Shown in pieces: positions 11,329 through 20,210 of a stretch of DNA of 44,783 nucleotides. A program made the position numbers and the translations under genes. The notes beneath the pieces are model-generated. The model worked only from the letters and a program-made list of their open reading frames with translations. It was not told where the DNA came from and ran no database searches. The DNA is from Corynebacterium urinipleomorphum (lineage in GTDB: Bacteria; Actinomycetota; Actinomycetes; Mycobacteriales; Mycobacteriaceae): contig NZ_LT706962.1 in assembly GCF_900155535.1 (NCBI RefSeq), positions 336,976 to 381,758 on the forward strand. Reading direction: 5' to 3'. Within the stretch, counting starts at the first letter, position 1. The number at the start of each line of letters is the position of its first letter.

Positions 11329-12732
11329 CTACTGCTTCTCGGGCTTGACGGCGGGGAACTCGCCGGTCTTGTACATCTGGTCGTAGGACTTCCAGTTGAT
11401 CTCGTCGCCCGCGGCGTCGGGAGCGCCGTCGTAGGAATCGGACTCGGGGTCGAGAGCGGGGACGTCCTTCAAGCTGAAGTCGTTGGAATCATCCGCGTCG
11501 AGGTCCGCGGCGACCTCCTCCTGCACGGAGTGCCACAGGTTCTGGTCGCTGATATTGGAGTCGGAGGTGAGCTCGTCGACCTCTGCGCGCTCCTGCGAGG
11601 ACAGGTCCTCAGTCTCGGGGTGGAGCTGGGTCTCGGCGAGTTCGGCGAGGCGCTCGCGGCGGCCAGTCTCGTCCTTGATGTTCTGGCGGTCGCGGAACCA
11701 GGCGACACCCATGACAATGCCGAGGATCAATCCCAAGTATCCCAGGACTGGGTAGACCCAGCTCACCAGGTCAGCGAAGCCGATGAAGGACAGGGCGAAA
11801 CCGACGGCAACGACGACGAAGTAGTACGGGCGGAACTTGCCCGGCTTGTCGTGGCTGAGACGGCGGCCGAGGGCGTAGAACAGGCCGACGGCGGTGTTGT
11901 AGATCATCAGGTAGATCACGATGGACACTGCCGTGCCCACGGCCGGGTGCATCGTGTCGAAGACCATGAGCAACGGCAGGTCGCTGTCCAGGATGTGCTC
12001 CATGTTGAAGAACAGGATGAACACCAGGATCATCAGCAGGACGGCGAACATGATGCCACCGAGCAGCCCGCCTTTGCCGGTCTGTGCCGGGTTCATGTGG
12101 GAGCCGGCGAAGACGAGCATCATGGAGCAGTCCATGATCATCACCAGGGTGGCGTAGTTCAACGCGGTGACCAGCCAATTGCCGAAGGTGCCGGAAGCAT
12201 GCGGGTTGGTCTGCGCGAGCTCATTGAGTTCGCTGAGATTGTCCGGCATGTTCATCAGTGTGATCACAAAGGCACCGAGGATGCAGACGATCAGCAGCGG
12301 CGTGATCAAGGAAATGACGTTGGTCAGTTTGTCGATGTCGAGGAAGCCGGAGAGCACCAGCAGAACCACCATGATCGCGGAACCGACCCAGGTGGGGAAC
12401 CCGAACTGCTGCTCCATGTTGGAACCGGCACCGGCAACCATGACGAAGCCGATGCAGAACAGCGTGAACATGGTGGTGATGTCCATGTACTTGGCCAAAA
12501 ACGGCCGGGACACGCTCTTGAACACCGCGCTGTGGTCTTCAGCGAGGTAGTAGGAACCGAGCTGGTAGACCCACCCGCTGAAAACCGCAATGGTGATGCC
12601 TGCCACCGCGGCACCGACAATGCCCCAGTAGCCGAAAGAGAGGAAGTATTGGATGACTTCTTGTCCGGAGGCGAAGCCGGCGCCGACTGTCAGGCCGACG
12701 AGAGCCATTGCCACCTTCAGAGTTTTCTTCAT
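11329..12732 (-). CDS. YkvI-like membrane transporter with acidic C-terminal tail
   Basis: Membrane protein of 467 residues related to the YkvI family, a distant branch of the amino acid-polyamine-organocation/LeuT-like superfamily. The N terminus has LVGLTVGAGFASGQEVIQYFLSFG, a broken first helix characteristic of the family, followed by about ten further membrane helices to about residue 345. The last roughly 120 residues form a hydrophilic, strongly acidic cytoplasmic tail (many Asp/Glu/Ser, e.g. ADLDADDSNDFSLKD), which is unusual for such transporters and may be regulatory. Substrate unknown. The ATG at 12732 has only a weak purine stretch upstream; a GAGAA-N4-TTCTC inverted repeat lies just before it. 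It is divergent from the aldo/keto reductase. Confidence 0.75.
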   Translation of the reverse strand: MKKTLKVAMALVGLTVGAGFASGQEVIQYFLSFGYWGIVGAAVAGITIAVFSGWVYQLGSYYLAEDHSAVFKSVSRPFLAKYMDITTMFTLFCIGFVMVAGAGSNMEQQFGFPTWVGSAIMVVLLVLSGFLDIDKLTNVISLITPLLIVCILGAFVITLMNMPDNLSELNELAQTNPHASGTFGNWLVTALNYATLVMIMDCSMMLVFAGSHMNPAQTGKGGLLGGIMFAVLLMILVFILFFNMEHILDSDLPLLMVFDTMHPAVGTAVSIVIYLMIYNTAVGLFYALGRRLSHDKPGKFRPYYFVVVAVGFALSFIGFADLVSWVYPVLGYLGLILGIVMGVAWFRDRQNIKDETGRRERLAELAETQLHPETEDLSSQERAEVDELTSDSNISDQNLWHSVQEEVAADLDADDSNDFSLKDVPALDPESDSYDGAPDAAGDEINWKSYDQMYKTGEFPAVKPEKQ

Positions 12733-12802
12733 GGGAGAACTTTCTTCTCTAGAAAATCATGAGCGGATCGAGGGTAACAGAACTGTGGCACAATGGGCGG
12801 GC

Positions 12803-13879
12803 ATGGATGCTTACACCCCTGCTCAGGACCGCTATGAGAGCCAACATGACGGCTGGTTCCGCCGCGTTGGCAATTCTGGATTGAAGCTGCCGCGGGTCTC
12901 TTTGGGTTTTTGGCACAACTTTGGTGACGACAAGCCGATTGAGACACAGCGGGCGATTATGCGCCGCGCTTTCGACCGGGGTGTCACGCATTTCGACTTG
13001 GCCAATAATTACGGTCCGCCGGCGGGTGCGGCGGAGAAGAACGCCGGCCGGATTCTGGCGGAGGATTTCGCGGCCCACCGCGACGAGCTGATCATTTCGT
13101 CGAAAGCCGGTTGGCACATGCATGACGGCCCGTACGGTTTCGGCGGTTCCCGGAAATGCCTGATGTCGTCCCTGGATCGTTCGCTGGAGCGGCTGGGGCT
13201 CGACTACGTGGACATTTTCTACCACCACCGCCCGGATCCGGATACGCCGCTGGAGGAGACGATGTACGCGCTGCGCGACATCGTGGCGTCGGGGAAGGCC
13301 CTCTACGTGGGCATTTCCTCTTACGGTCCGGAGCTCACCGCGGAAGCGGCCGAGATCATGGCGGGGGAGGGTTGCCCGCTGCTCATTCACCAGCCGAGCT
13401 ACTCCATGGTCAACCGTTGGGTGGAGGAGCCAGGCGAGGACGGTGCGTCTCTGCTGCAGTCCGCGGCGGAAAGTGGCCTCGGTGTCATCGCGTTTTCGCC
13501 GCTCGCGCAGGGGCTGCTCACCGACCGCTATTTGGACGGAATCCCGGCCGGGTCCCGCGCGGTCGCAGGCAAATCCTTGAGCGAGGAGATGCTCAGTGAG
13601 CGCAACATCGGCATGGCGCGCAAACTCAACGACGTGGCAAAGCAACGCGGGCAGTCCCTCGCCCAGATGGCCATCGCGTGGGTGCTGCGCGACCAGGAGG
13701 ATCAGACTGTCACAAGCGCTCTCATCGGTGCGTCGAGCGTCGAGCAGCTCGACGACAACATTGATGCCGCGCGAAATCTCGACTTTTCCGCCGAAGAGCT
13801 GGAGCTTATCGACGGCATCGCCCACGACGCCGGCATCAATATCTGGGCCGGTGCAACAGCCTCCCGCACCCGCGGCTAG
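12803..13879 (+). CDS. Aldo/keto reductase (YghZ / L-glyceraldehyde 3-phosphate reductase type)
   Basis: NADPH-dependent carbonyl reductase of 358 residues. The catalytic tetrad is visible: D65 and Y70 (THFDLANNYGPP), K101 (ISSKAGW) and H141 (DIFYHHRPDPDTPLEET). The loop GYGF-like DGPYGFGGSRKCLMSSLDRSLERL matches YghZ-type enzymes, which detoxify L-glyceraldehyde 3-phosphate or methylglyoxal. The C-terminal cofactor site has LIGASSVEQLDDNI. Homology begins at ATG 12803; the open frame upstream is chance. CACAAT (12789-12794) 8 nt before the ATG is a weak candidate -10. A long antisense open frame (12749-13825) mirrors this gene and is a codon-bias shadow. Confidence 0.92.
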   Translation: MDAYTPAQDRYESQHDGWFRRVGNSGLKLPRVSLGFWHNFGDDKPIETQRAIMRRAFDRGVTHFDLANNYGPPAGAAEKNAGRILAEDFAAHRDELIISSKAGWHMHDGPYGFGGSRKCLMSSLDRSLERLGLDYVDIFYHHRPDPDTPLEETMYALRDIVASGKALYVGISSYGPELTAEAAEIMAGEGCPLLIHQPSYSMVNRWVEEPGEDGASLLQSAAESGLGVIAFSPLAQGLLTDRYLDGIPAGSRAVAGKSLSEEMLSERNIGMARKLNDVAKQRGQSLAQMAIAWVLRDQEDQTVTSALIGASSVEQLDDNIDAARNLDFSAEELELIDGIAHDAGINIWAGATASRTRG

Positions 13880-13938
13880 AGCAGTTCTCCCAGCGTGGCA
13901 GCCGGAATGTGTGCTCCGGCTGCCTTAAATTTGGGGGC

Positions 13939-14949
13939 ATGACTGACAAAGGCAGCAAGAAGCCCCTCACCAACCTCGAGGACGTGACTGAGCTCGACGA
14001 CCTCGATGTGCCCACCACGAACGTGTACACCCGCACCGGTAAAGCCGCCCCGACGGAGGTCCTGCCGGCGGCGCCGAAGGCGGATAAGGCTGATAAGGCT
14101 GATAAGGCTGATAAGGCTAATAAGCCCGACAACGTTGGAAAGGTGGACCGCGTCGCAAAATCGGACGGCGATGACGACCTGCCTTCAACGGATGTGCCCT
14201 CCAAGAGAAGAGAAGTGAAAGTGGGCAAAGCGGCCAAGCGTAAACCTGTGGACATCGAGGTCGAGCGGGTAGATGATCCGACTCCTGCAGCCGGGACAAC
14301 TGCGACGGGTGCGACCGCCGCGGTAGAAGAGCCTGTCGCTGCCAGCACTGTGAGTACTGCGGGCACGCTGCACACCACTGAGGCCGCCGAAAGCCTGAAC
14401 GCGGAGAGCTCCGAGACCCCCGACACCACAGCGGATGCACCTCAGGCCCCGATTGGCCGCGGCACGATCGATGTGGGCCTGCTCATTTTGCGGCTGGTCT
14501 TGGGGGCTGTCCTGATCATCTCCTCACTGGCGATCCTGTTCCAGCTCGGGGGCAACGCCGGGTTGGCGGGTCTTGAGGATCGGCTTTCCGATTACTCGTA
14601 CCCGCGTGCGCTCGCGATTGCACTGCCGACGATGGGCTTGGCCTCCGGGGTGTTCCTCGTGCTCGGTCTGCTCACACCGGTAGCAGCAATGATCGCGGTC
14701 GCGGCTACCGGCTTTGGGGCGCTTCACGCCGTGACCACCGTCGAGAATGCCTCTAATCTCTTCGCTTGGGATCCATCTGTGTGGCTCTCGATTTCGCTGT
14801 TCGGAATGGCGCTAGCGGTGCAGTTCACCGGTCCGGGAATCTTTGGCGTCGACTTCAGCCGCAGCTGGACGCGACGGCCGATGGTCAGCTCCTGGATGTG
14901 CGCTGCGATCGGTATCGCCGCCGCCGTCCTCATGTGGTGGTTCGCTTAA
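13939..14949 (+). CDS. DoxX-like membrane protein with long disordered N terminus
   Basis: The 336-residue product has two parts. Residues 1-175 are hydrophilic and low-complexity, with a KAD repeat (KADKADKADKADKAN, from a 9-bp DNA tandem repeat at 14083-14118) and many Thr/Ala/Glu. Residues about 180-335 carry four membrane helices with IDVGLLILRLVLGAVLIISS in the first, resembling the DoxX/SURF4-like family (some members act in redox or thiosulfate metabolism; function here unknown). ATG 13939 is preceded by TAAATT (13926-13931), with exactly 7 nt between, so the mRNA may be leaderless, although GGGGG just before the ATG could also contact ribosomes. The last 138 nt overlap the convergent GT87 gene. 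Confidence 0.75.
   Translation: MTDKGSKKPLTNLEDVTELDDLDVPTTNVYTRTGKAAPTEVLPAAPKADKADKADKADKANKPDNVGKVDRVAKSDGDDDLPSTDVPSKRREVKVGKAAKRKPVDIEVERVDDPTPAAGTTATGATAAVEEPVAASTVSTAGTLHTTEAAESLNAESSETPDTTADAPQAPIGRGTIDVGLLILRLVLGAVLIISSLAILFQLGGNAGLAGLEDRLSDYSYPRALAIALPTMGLASGVFLVLGLLTPVAAMIAVAATGFGALHAVTTVENASNLFAWDPSVWLSISLFGMALAVQFTGPGIFGVDFSRSWTRRPMVSSWMCAAIGIAAAVLMWWFA
14083..14118 (+). repeat. 9-bp tandem repeat in the DoxX-like gene
   Basis: Four perfect copies of GATAAGGCT encode Asp-Lys-Ala four times; a degenerate fifth copy follows (AATAAGCCC). Because the unit is a multiple of three, slippage would change the length of the disordered cytoplasmic region without a frameshift. Confidence 0.95.
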
Positions 14950-16080
14950 CGTATCCGCGCTGAGGCGCCCGCCGAAGCAGAAAATCAGGTAGCCCACGAA
15001 TATCGCGAGGCCCATCAGGCCGATGATGTTGCTGTTGAACCACAGCGGCCACGCGAATTCCTGGGCTTTTTCTTCTGCCACGAGCTCGTAACCGGGAACG
15101 ATCCACGCCCCAGCGGCCACGGCGAGCAGGAAACGGAGGCCTTGCTCCTTCACTGTGAAGATCAGCGGGAGGGCGAGCACGATGCCGACCCAGTGGTGGG
15201 AGACAGCGAACGGTCCGCCGAGGGAGATCCCCAACACCACGATGAGAAGAGCTTCGACGCTGCGGCCGCGCTGCTCCAACCGGTAGGCGATGAAGATTGA
15301 CGCCGCGGCGAACAGGATGAGAATTACGGGCGCTAGCTTCTCGACGACTCCTGCATCCACCAGTCCCCGCGACAGCATTCCCCCGAGACCCTGGTTGGGC
15401 GGGTAGTAGACGTCGCCGCCGCGATCGGTGGCGAAGAACTCTTCCGTCCAGAAATAGAGCGACTCACGCGGACGGAAAATGAAGCCGATGACGGCGGTGA
15501 GCAGGAAGAAACCGGCGGAGCGGGCCACTGACCACCAGTCTTTTCGGACGAGGAAGATGACGCCGTAGGCGGCAGGTGTGAGTTTGATGCCGGCCGCAAT
15601 TCCGATCCCGATGCCGCGCACGGCCTTCGGCGTATACCCGAGAACATCCGCTGCCACCAGTAGGACCAGGAAGATATTGATCTGGCCGTAGTAGAGGTTG
15701 GACGACATCGTGTCCAGGCAGGTGGCAAAGCCCGTCAGGGCAGCTGCCCAGGCCCACCACGGACGTAAGCCCAAACGGTGGCACGCCATCGCCATGATGC
15801 CGAACAGTGCCGCAACGATGGAGCAGTTCCACAGAATGTCCATAGTCAGCTCCGACACCCACGTCAGCGGGACAAAGAGCAGAGCCGCGAACGGCGGATA
15901 AATGAACGCGAATCCGCTGCGTGTGGGGAAGCCTTCGTACAACGGGTCGCCATTTACGAATGCGGCGCCGGCGTCGCGGAACACCCCGACGTCGAGAAGC
16001 GTTTCGTGCGCGGCGAAAAACAGACTTTGGCCGAGATTGAGCGCGCCGAGCACGGCGCCGAGCAGCAGAAGAAGCGGCAT
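14812..16080 (-). CDS. GT87-family (DUF2029) polyprenyl-phosphate-dependent mannosyltransferase-like protein
   Basis: Membrane glycosyltransferase-like protein of 422 residues with about 10 helices. Actinobacterial members of this GT-C family add mannose from polyprenyl-phosphomannose to lipomannan, lipoarabinomannan or PIMs outside the membrane. The first extracytoplasmic loop has DVGVFRDAGAAFVNGDPLYEGFP with the Asp pair expected of GT-C enzymes, followed by FAFIYPPFAALLF; YYGQINIFLVLLVAADVLG and the GIKLTPAAYGVIFLV helix (GIAAGIKLTP) are classic family segments. The last roughly 55 residues are hydrophilic and partly encoded opposite the DoxX gene (138-nt convergent overlap), which looks like a stop-loss extension. 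The start is ATG 16080; an in-frame TGA lies just upstream. It follows ilvD by 44 nt, separated by a hairpin. Confidence 0.8.
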   Translation of the reverse strand: MPLLLLLGAVLGALNLGQSLFFAAHETLLDVGVFRDAGAAFVNGDPLYEGFPTRSGFAFIYPPFAALLFVPLTWVSELTMDILWNCSIVAALFGIMAMACHRLGLRPWWAWAAALTGFATCLDTMSSNLYYGQINIFLVLLVAADVLGYTPKAVRGIGIGIAAGIKLTPAAYGVIFLVRKDWWSVARSAGFFLLTAVIGFIFRPRESLYFWTEEFFATDRGGDVYYPPNQGLGGMLSRGLVDAGVVEKLAPVILILFAAASIFIAYRLEQRGRSVEALLIVVLGISLGGPFAVSHHWVGIVLALPLIFTVKEQGLRFLLAVAAGAWIVPGYELVAEEKAQEFAWPLWFNSNIIGLMGLAIFVGYLIFCFGGRLSADTLSEPPHEDGGGDTDRSAHPGADHRPSRPAAAEVDAKDSRTGELHR

Positions 16081-16088
16081 GTCCTCAT

Positions 16089-16121
16089 CCTGGTTCGATC
16101 ACGTGAAAGGGTCGAACCAGG
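16089..16121 (-). terminator. Hairpin between ilvD and the GT87 gene
   Basis: Perfect 10-bp inverted repeat (CCTGGTTCGA at 16089-16098, TCGAACCAGG at 16112-16121) with a 13-nt loop whose first eight bases are the palindrome TCACGTGA. No T tract follows on the minus strand, so it may be a weak terminator or an mRNA-stabilising or processing hairpin at the 3' end of ilvD. Confidence 0.55.
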
Positions 16122-16124
16122 AGC

Positions 16125-17978
16125 TTAGTCGACGCGGCGGACAGCTCCCTTGTCGGCGGACGTAGCCATCTTGGAGTAGGCGCGCAGAGCCTTGGTCACG
16201 TGGCGGGTGCGGTTCGGCGTGAACGGGTTGTCGCGCTGCTCCATCTCGGCGCGGCGGCGGTCCAGGATCTCGTCGTCGACCTCGAGCTGCAGCTTGCGGT
16301 CGCGGACGGAAATGTGGATCGTGTCACCGTTTTCGATCAAGCCGATCAGACCGCCTTGTGCCGCCTCGGGGGAGATGTGGCCGATGGACAGGCCGGACGT
16401 GCCGCCTGAAAAACGTCCGTCGGTGATCAAGGCGCAGACCTTGCCCAAACCGGCGCCCTTCAGGAAGGAGGTCGGGTGCAACATCTCCTGCATGCCCGGG
16501 CCGCCGGCGGGACCCTCGTATCGGATGACCACGACATCTCCCGGCTGAACCTCGCGGGCCAGAATCATGGAGACTGCCTGCTCCTGCGAATCGACGACGC
16601 GGGCCGGGCCCGAGAACTCCCAGAGCTCTTCTTCAACACCCGCGGTCTTGAGGATCGCTCCGTCTTCAGCCAAGTTTCCGCGCAGCACGACGAGGCCGCC
16701 GTCGGAAGTGAAGGGGTGCTCGAAATCGTGGATGACGCCGTTCACCGGATCTGTGTCCAGCTCGTCCCAACGGTTGGATTGGGAGAACGCCTCGGAGGAA
16801 CGAACGCCGCCGGGAGCTGCGTGGAAGAGTTCAATGGCTTCGTCGGTAGCTTTGCCGCCCCGGATGTCCCAGTCGTCCAGCCACTCCTGGAGGTTCGAGT
16901 AGGCGACGGAGTGGACCTCGGTGTTGAGCAGGCCAGCGCGGTTCAATTCGCCCAGGATGCGGGGGATGCCGCCAGCGCGGTGGACATCCTCGATGTGGGC
17001 GTCGCCGTTCGGAGCGACCTTGGAAATGCAGGCGATCTCGTGCGACAGCTCGTCGATGTCCTTCAGGTCGAAGTTCACTTCGCCCTCTTGTGCAGCGGCG
17101 AGCGTGTGCAGGATCGTGTTGGAGGATCCGCCCATGGCCATGTCGAGTGCCATCGCGTTGCGGAATGCGTCGCGGGTGGCGATGTTGCGCGGCAGGACCG
17201 ACTCGTCGCCCTCGCCGTAGTAGCGGCGGGCGATGTCCATGATTGCCTCGCCGGCCCGTTCGAACAGGCGGCGGCGGGCAGTGTGGGTGGCCAGGGTCGT
17301 GCCGTTGCCCGGCAGCGACAATCCCAGCGCCTCAGTCAGGCAGTTCATGGAGTTAGCGGTGAACATGCCTGAGCACGAACCGCAGGTGGGGCAGGCGGAC
17401 TCGACGATGCGGTCCAAGTCGGCGTCCGAGATCGCGTCATTAGCAGAGCTGGACATGGCGTCCACGAGGTTCGTCTTCGTTCCAGTCTGTGCGACGCCGT
17501 CGATGACGACGGCCTTACCGGCCTCCATCGGGCCACCGGAGACGAAAACAGCCGGGATATTCAGGCGCATTGCCGCATTCAGCATGCCGGGTGTGATCTT
17601 GTCGCAGTTGGAGATGCACACCATGGCATCCACCGTGTGGGCGTTGACCATGTACTCGACAGAGTCGGAGATGATCTCGCGGCTCGGCAGCGAGTAGAGC
17701 ATGCCTCCGTGACCCATTGCAATTCCGTCGTCGACTGCGATCGTGTTGAATTCCTTGGGAATGCCGCCGGCCTCGCGGACGGCCTCGGCGACAATATCGC
17801 CGACATTCTTCAGGTGCACGTGCCCCGGAACGAACTGCGTGTAGGAGTTGACGATGGCAACGATCGGGCGGCCGAACTCGTTGTCCTTCGTGCCGGTGGC
17901 CTTCCACAGCGCACGGGCGCCAGCTGCTTGGCGGCCAACTGTGGTGACGCGGGAACGGAGCGGGATTGAGTTAGGCAT
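16125..17978 (-). CDS. ilvD: Dihydroxy-acid dehydratase
   Basis: Fe-S enzyme dehydrating 2,3-dihydroxy-isovalerate and -methylvalerate to the keto acids that precede valine, leucine and isoleucine. The 617-residue length is normal for the long (IlvD, E. coli-like) type. Visible: [13 protein letters not shown] near residue 45, [15 protein letters not shown] with C125, and [18 protein letters not shown] (about 196-213) carrying cluster cysteines; [19 protein letters not shown] lies near the C terminus. ATG 17978 is preceded by AAGGAG, so this gene has a true leader. Its upstream region carries AGTGT-CGA-ACACT (18020-18032), a candidate operator. It lies on the opposite strand from ilvBNC, as I recall for C. 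glutamicum. Confidence 0.97.
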   Translation of the reverse strand: MPNSIPLRSRVTTVGRQAAGARALWKATGTKDNEFGRPIVAIVNSYTQFVPGHVHLKNVGDIVAEAVREAGGIPKEFNTIAVDDGIAMGHGGMLYSLPSREIISDSVEYMVNAHTVDAMVCISNCDKITPGMLNAAMRLNIPAVFVSGGPMEAGKAVVIDGVAQTGTKTNLVDAMSSSANDAISDADLDRIVESACPTCGSCSGMFTANSMNCLTEALGLSLPGNGTTLATHTARRRLFERAGEAIMDIARRYYGEGDESVLPRNIATRDAFRNAMALDMAMGGSSNTILHTLAAAQEGEVNFDLKDIDELSHEIACISKVAPNGDAHIEDVHRAGGIPRILGELNRAGLLNTEVHSVAYSNLQEWLDDWDIRGGKATDEAIELFHAAPGGVRSSEAFSQSNRWDELDTDPVNGVIHDFEHPFTSDGGLVVLRGNLAEDGAILKTAGVEEELWEFSGPARVVDSQEQAVSMILAREVQPGDVVVIRYEGPAGGPGMQEMLHPTSFLKGAGLGKVCALITDGRFSGGTSGLSIGHISPEAAQGGLIGLIENGDTIHISVRDRKLQLEVDDEILDRRRAEMEQRDNPFTPNRTRHVTKALRAYSKMATSADKGAVRRVD

Positions 17979-18019
17979 GTGGTCGTACTCCTTGTTAATT
18001 ACTGTGCGGTGATTTGAAT

Positions 18020-18032
18020 AGTGTCGAACACT
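18020..18032. promoter_or_regulatory. Inverted repeat in the ilvD promoter region
   Basis: AGTGT-CGA-ACACT is a perfect 5-bp dyad about 40 bp upstream of the ilvD start. On the minus strand it is followed directly by a possible -10 (TATTCA), so a bound protein could block ilvD transcription. The regulator is not identifiable from this sequence. Confidence 0.35.
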
Positions 18033-18050
18033 GATTAATAGGCGCCAGTC

Positions 18051-18563
18051 TTACTGCCCGTTGTCGTGGGCAGTATCCCTGCGAATGCGGGAGAGCTTCT
18101 CGCCGGCGGCGGTCCGTTCCTTGTACTCCTCGGGCGTGACTAGGATGGAATCACCGTGCTGGTCGGTGACCTCCATCATTCCGTCAGCGGCTTCGGAGGC
18201 CTGTGTGATCACATCGGCGATCCGTCCGGACGATGCTTCGGCGAGGTCCGGCAACGAGTTGAACGTTACTCCGGGCAACGTGTACTCCCTGCCGTCTACG
18301 GTGGCTACTTTCGCACTGGAACCCTCGAATCCGATGCCGCGAAGCTGGTCCCACGGCAGTTTCACGTTCTTCTTGAACAGGTAGGACACGCTAATACCGT
18401 TGTCATTTACGACAGTCTTGGCGGTGAGCACCCACGCGATGAAAATAATCGGGAAAATCAGGAGCCACCCGAGCTTCAAGGGAGCCCAGGAGATACCGAT
18501 GAGTGCGATGCCAGTCATGAGCACCGCGGCGATAACGTGGGTGCGGTCCGGGGTGAACGTCAT
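18051..18563 (-). CDS. PH-domain membrane protein (C. glutamicum Cg1433-like)
   Basis: A 170-residue protein with two closely spaced N-terminal membrane segments (about residues 9-27 and 31-47), then a bacterial PH-like beta domain (about 50-115: VVNDNGISVSYLFKKNVKLPWDQLRGIGF ... VATVDGREYTLPGV) and a hydrophilic C-terminal tail. Bacterial PH domains mediate protein contacts at membranes, but no precise role is known. It starts 4 nt after the mscCG stop on the same strand, so the two form an operon. The same neighbour sits between ilvD and mscCG in C. glutamicum, which suggests a functional link with the channel (inference). Confidence 0.75.
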   Translation of the reverse strand: MTFTPDRTHVIAAVLMTGIALIGISWAPLKLGWLLIFPIIFIAWVLTAKTVVNDNGISVSYLFKKNVKLPWDQLRGIGFEGSSAKVATVDGREYTLPGVTFNSLPDLAEASSGRIADVITQASEAADGMMEVTDQHGDSILVTPEEYKERTAAGEKLSRIRRDTAHDNGQ

Positions 18564-18567
18564 GGTG

Positions 18568-20148
18568 TCATGCTATCGGGCTTGCGCTCGGGCTCTGTTT
18601 CGGGGTGGACGCAGGCCCTGGAGCCTCCGGGCTCGCGGGCCCGTTGGTGGCGCTGGGGACGCTGGAGCCGGAGGGCTGATTCGCTGGCTGGCGTTGGTCG
18701 GAGTTCTTCGGCGATGGCGCTGGCGCGGGTGACTGAGTACCGGAGGACGCGGGCTGCTCCGGCTCAGACGTGGCGCGCTCGGTCGGGCTGGCGGAGGCGG
18801 GTTCGGAACGATTTCCGCTGCCCGGAGCAGGAGAAGATTCCGTGGAGGATGTGGAGGAACGCGGCGGGGCGAGGATACCGGACCTGGCTTCGCTCGCGTC
18901 GCCGGCATCCATGGTCAAGCCTCGGAGGATGAGCAGACCTAGAAGGAGAGTGATGAGCAGGCCTGTCGACGCCCTGATTCGCCCGCCGAACGTGCCGATG
19001 CCGGGCTTTTCTTCACCAGGATCCGGTGCCGCCGCCGGGTCTTCCTCAGCCGGCACTTCCTCCATGTCATTCAGCTCAGGATCAGAGTTGGTGCCCACAA
19101 CATTGCTGCCGTGGGTTGAACTGCCGGCCGGAAGAGTCGCCGTCGTAGGGGCACTGGTGTCAGCAGCTGTGCTTGCGTTCCCATTCCAGGAAGTGGTCCC
19201 GGTCTCGTCGTCGAGCTCGTACGAGTCGCTCCAGCCGGTCTTGTACCGGCCGGGGGAAACAGCGGGGAAGGACTGCGTGGCGGCGTCGTCAAGCATGGGC
19301 GTTGCTGTCTCAGAACCGTATTCGTCGAAGAATTCCTCGAGGATGTGCACGCGTAGAGCACGCTCGATGGGGAACTGGTCGCCGGGGGAGCAACGGACCA
19401 TGAACCTGATGTCCAGAGTCCACGGCATGCCCACGGTATTCGGCGGGTTGATCTCGATGCCGGGCTGCGACATGAGCTCGCCGCGGATGAGAGGCGCGAT
19501 CTCCGGGTTGGCCAGAGCCTTGCGGGCCGCACGCTCAGCGCGGGCGATCACCTCATCCACGTCGTGCGAGCGCGCAAGTGGAACTGGAACCACGACGAGG
19601 GCCCGCGACCATACGTTGGAGTTATTGATGCACACCTGTGCCGTCGAGTTCGGAATGGTCACTGTGTATTGCTCGAGCGTGCGCACCTGCGTGGCGCGCA
19701 TAGTGATCTGGATGACGTCGCCGGTGATTTCGTCGCCGCCGATCTTGAACGTGACCAGGTCGCCGACACCGTACTGCTTTTCCGAAAGAATGAAAAAGCC
19801 CGCAACGAAGTCCGCGATGATGTTCTGCGCGCCGAAACCGACTGCGGCCGAGACGACGGTGGCGGGGATCGCCGCGCCAGCGAGGGAGAACCCGACTTGC
19901 TGGAGGAAGAAGACCAGGATGAGGAAGTAGGCCAGCAGCTGGACGATGTAGATCACCACACCAGCGATAGCCAGGGACGATTTGCCCTCGTCCGGGTCCT
20001 TGGCATCGGCGACTTGGCGTTCTACGTACCGGTTGGCCAGGCGCCCAGCACGCGGAACCAGCATCGCCAAAACGATGAGAAGGGCGAGGTTAATGCCGGT
20101 GTCGGCGAACCAGCGCCACATGTGTTCGAGAATGAGAGTGAAAGGCAT
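18568..20148 (-). CDS. mscCG: MscS-type mechanosensitive channel / glutamate exporter MscCG (YggB)
   Basis: Channel of 526 residues. The MscS core has TM1 (about 19-33), TM2 (about 60-84) and the pore helix TM3 with ATVVSAAVGFGAQNIIADFV (about 96-115), followed by the cytoplasmic beta domain and vestibule to about residue 290. As in C. glutamicum MscCG, a long C-terminal extension follows: an acidic cytoplasmic linker (about 290-390), a fourth membrane helix (about 394-412, STGLLITLLLGLLILRG), and a Ser/Pro/Glu-rich extracytoplasmic tail of about 110 residues. In that species the channel releases osmolytes on hypo-osmotic shock and exports glutamate. It is divergent from the ilvBNC leader. 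TACTCT lies 10 nt upstream of the ATG, a near-leaderless promoter candidate. Confidence 0.92.
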   Translation of the reverse strand: MPFTLILEHMWRWFADTGINLALLIVLAMLVPRAGRLANRYVERQVADAKDPDEGKSSLAIAGVVIYIVQLLAYFLILVFFLQQVGFSLAGAAIPATVVSAAVGFGAQNIIADFVAGFFILSEKQYGVGDLVTFKIGGDEITGDVIQITMRATQVRTLEQYTVTIPNSTAQVCINNSNVWSRALVVVPVPLARSHDVDEVIARAERAARKALANPEIAPLIRGELMSQPGIEINPPNTVGMPWTLDIRFMVRCSPGDQFPIERALRVHILEEFFDEYGSETATPMLDDAATQSFPAVSPGRYKTGWSDSYELDDETGTTSWNGNASTAADTSAPTTATLPAGSSTHGSNVVGTNSDPELNDMEEVPAEEDPAAAPDPGEEKPGIGTFGGRIRASTGLLITLLLGLLILRGLTMDAGDASEARSGILAPPRSSTSSTESSPAPGSGNRSEPASASPTERATSEPEQPASSGTQSPAPAPSPKNSDQRQPANQPSGSSVPSATNGPASPEAPGPASTPKQSPSASPIA

Positions 20149-20198
20149 AACAGTGCCAAGAGTAGCCCCTAATGCACGTTAGATTCCTGAGAGATGTG

Positions 20199-20204
20199 TA
20201 TGAT
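20199..20204 (+). promoter_or_regulatory. -10 hexamer of the ilvBNC operon
   Basis: TATGAT lies 6 nt upstream of the leader-peptide ATG at 20211, so transcription probably starts at or next to that ATG. The -35 region (about 20176-20181) is weak, as is common in corynebacteria. Confidence 0.6.
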
Positions 20205-20210
20205 CTAGGC

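Noticed and set aside
12749..13825. Minus-strand open frame of 358 codons opposite the aldo/keto reductase
   Set aside because: Exact shadow of a gene with an intact catalytic tetrad on the plus strand; no start signals of its own.
16089..16121. TCACGTGAAA inside the ilvD-GT87 hairpin, resembling a parS centromere site
   Set aside because: Only the CACGTG core and the right half match the parS consensus; the left half does not, and parS sites cluster near oriC. A transcript hairpin explains it better.
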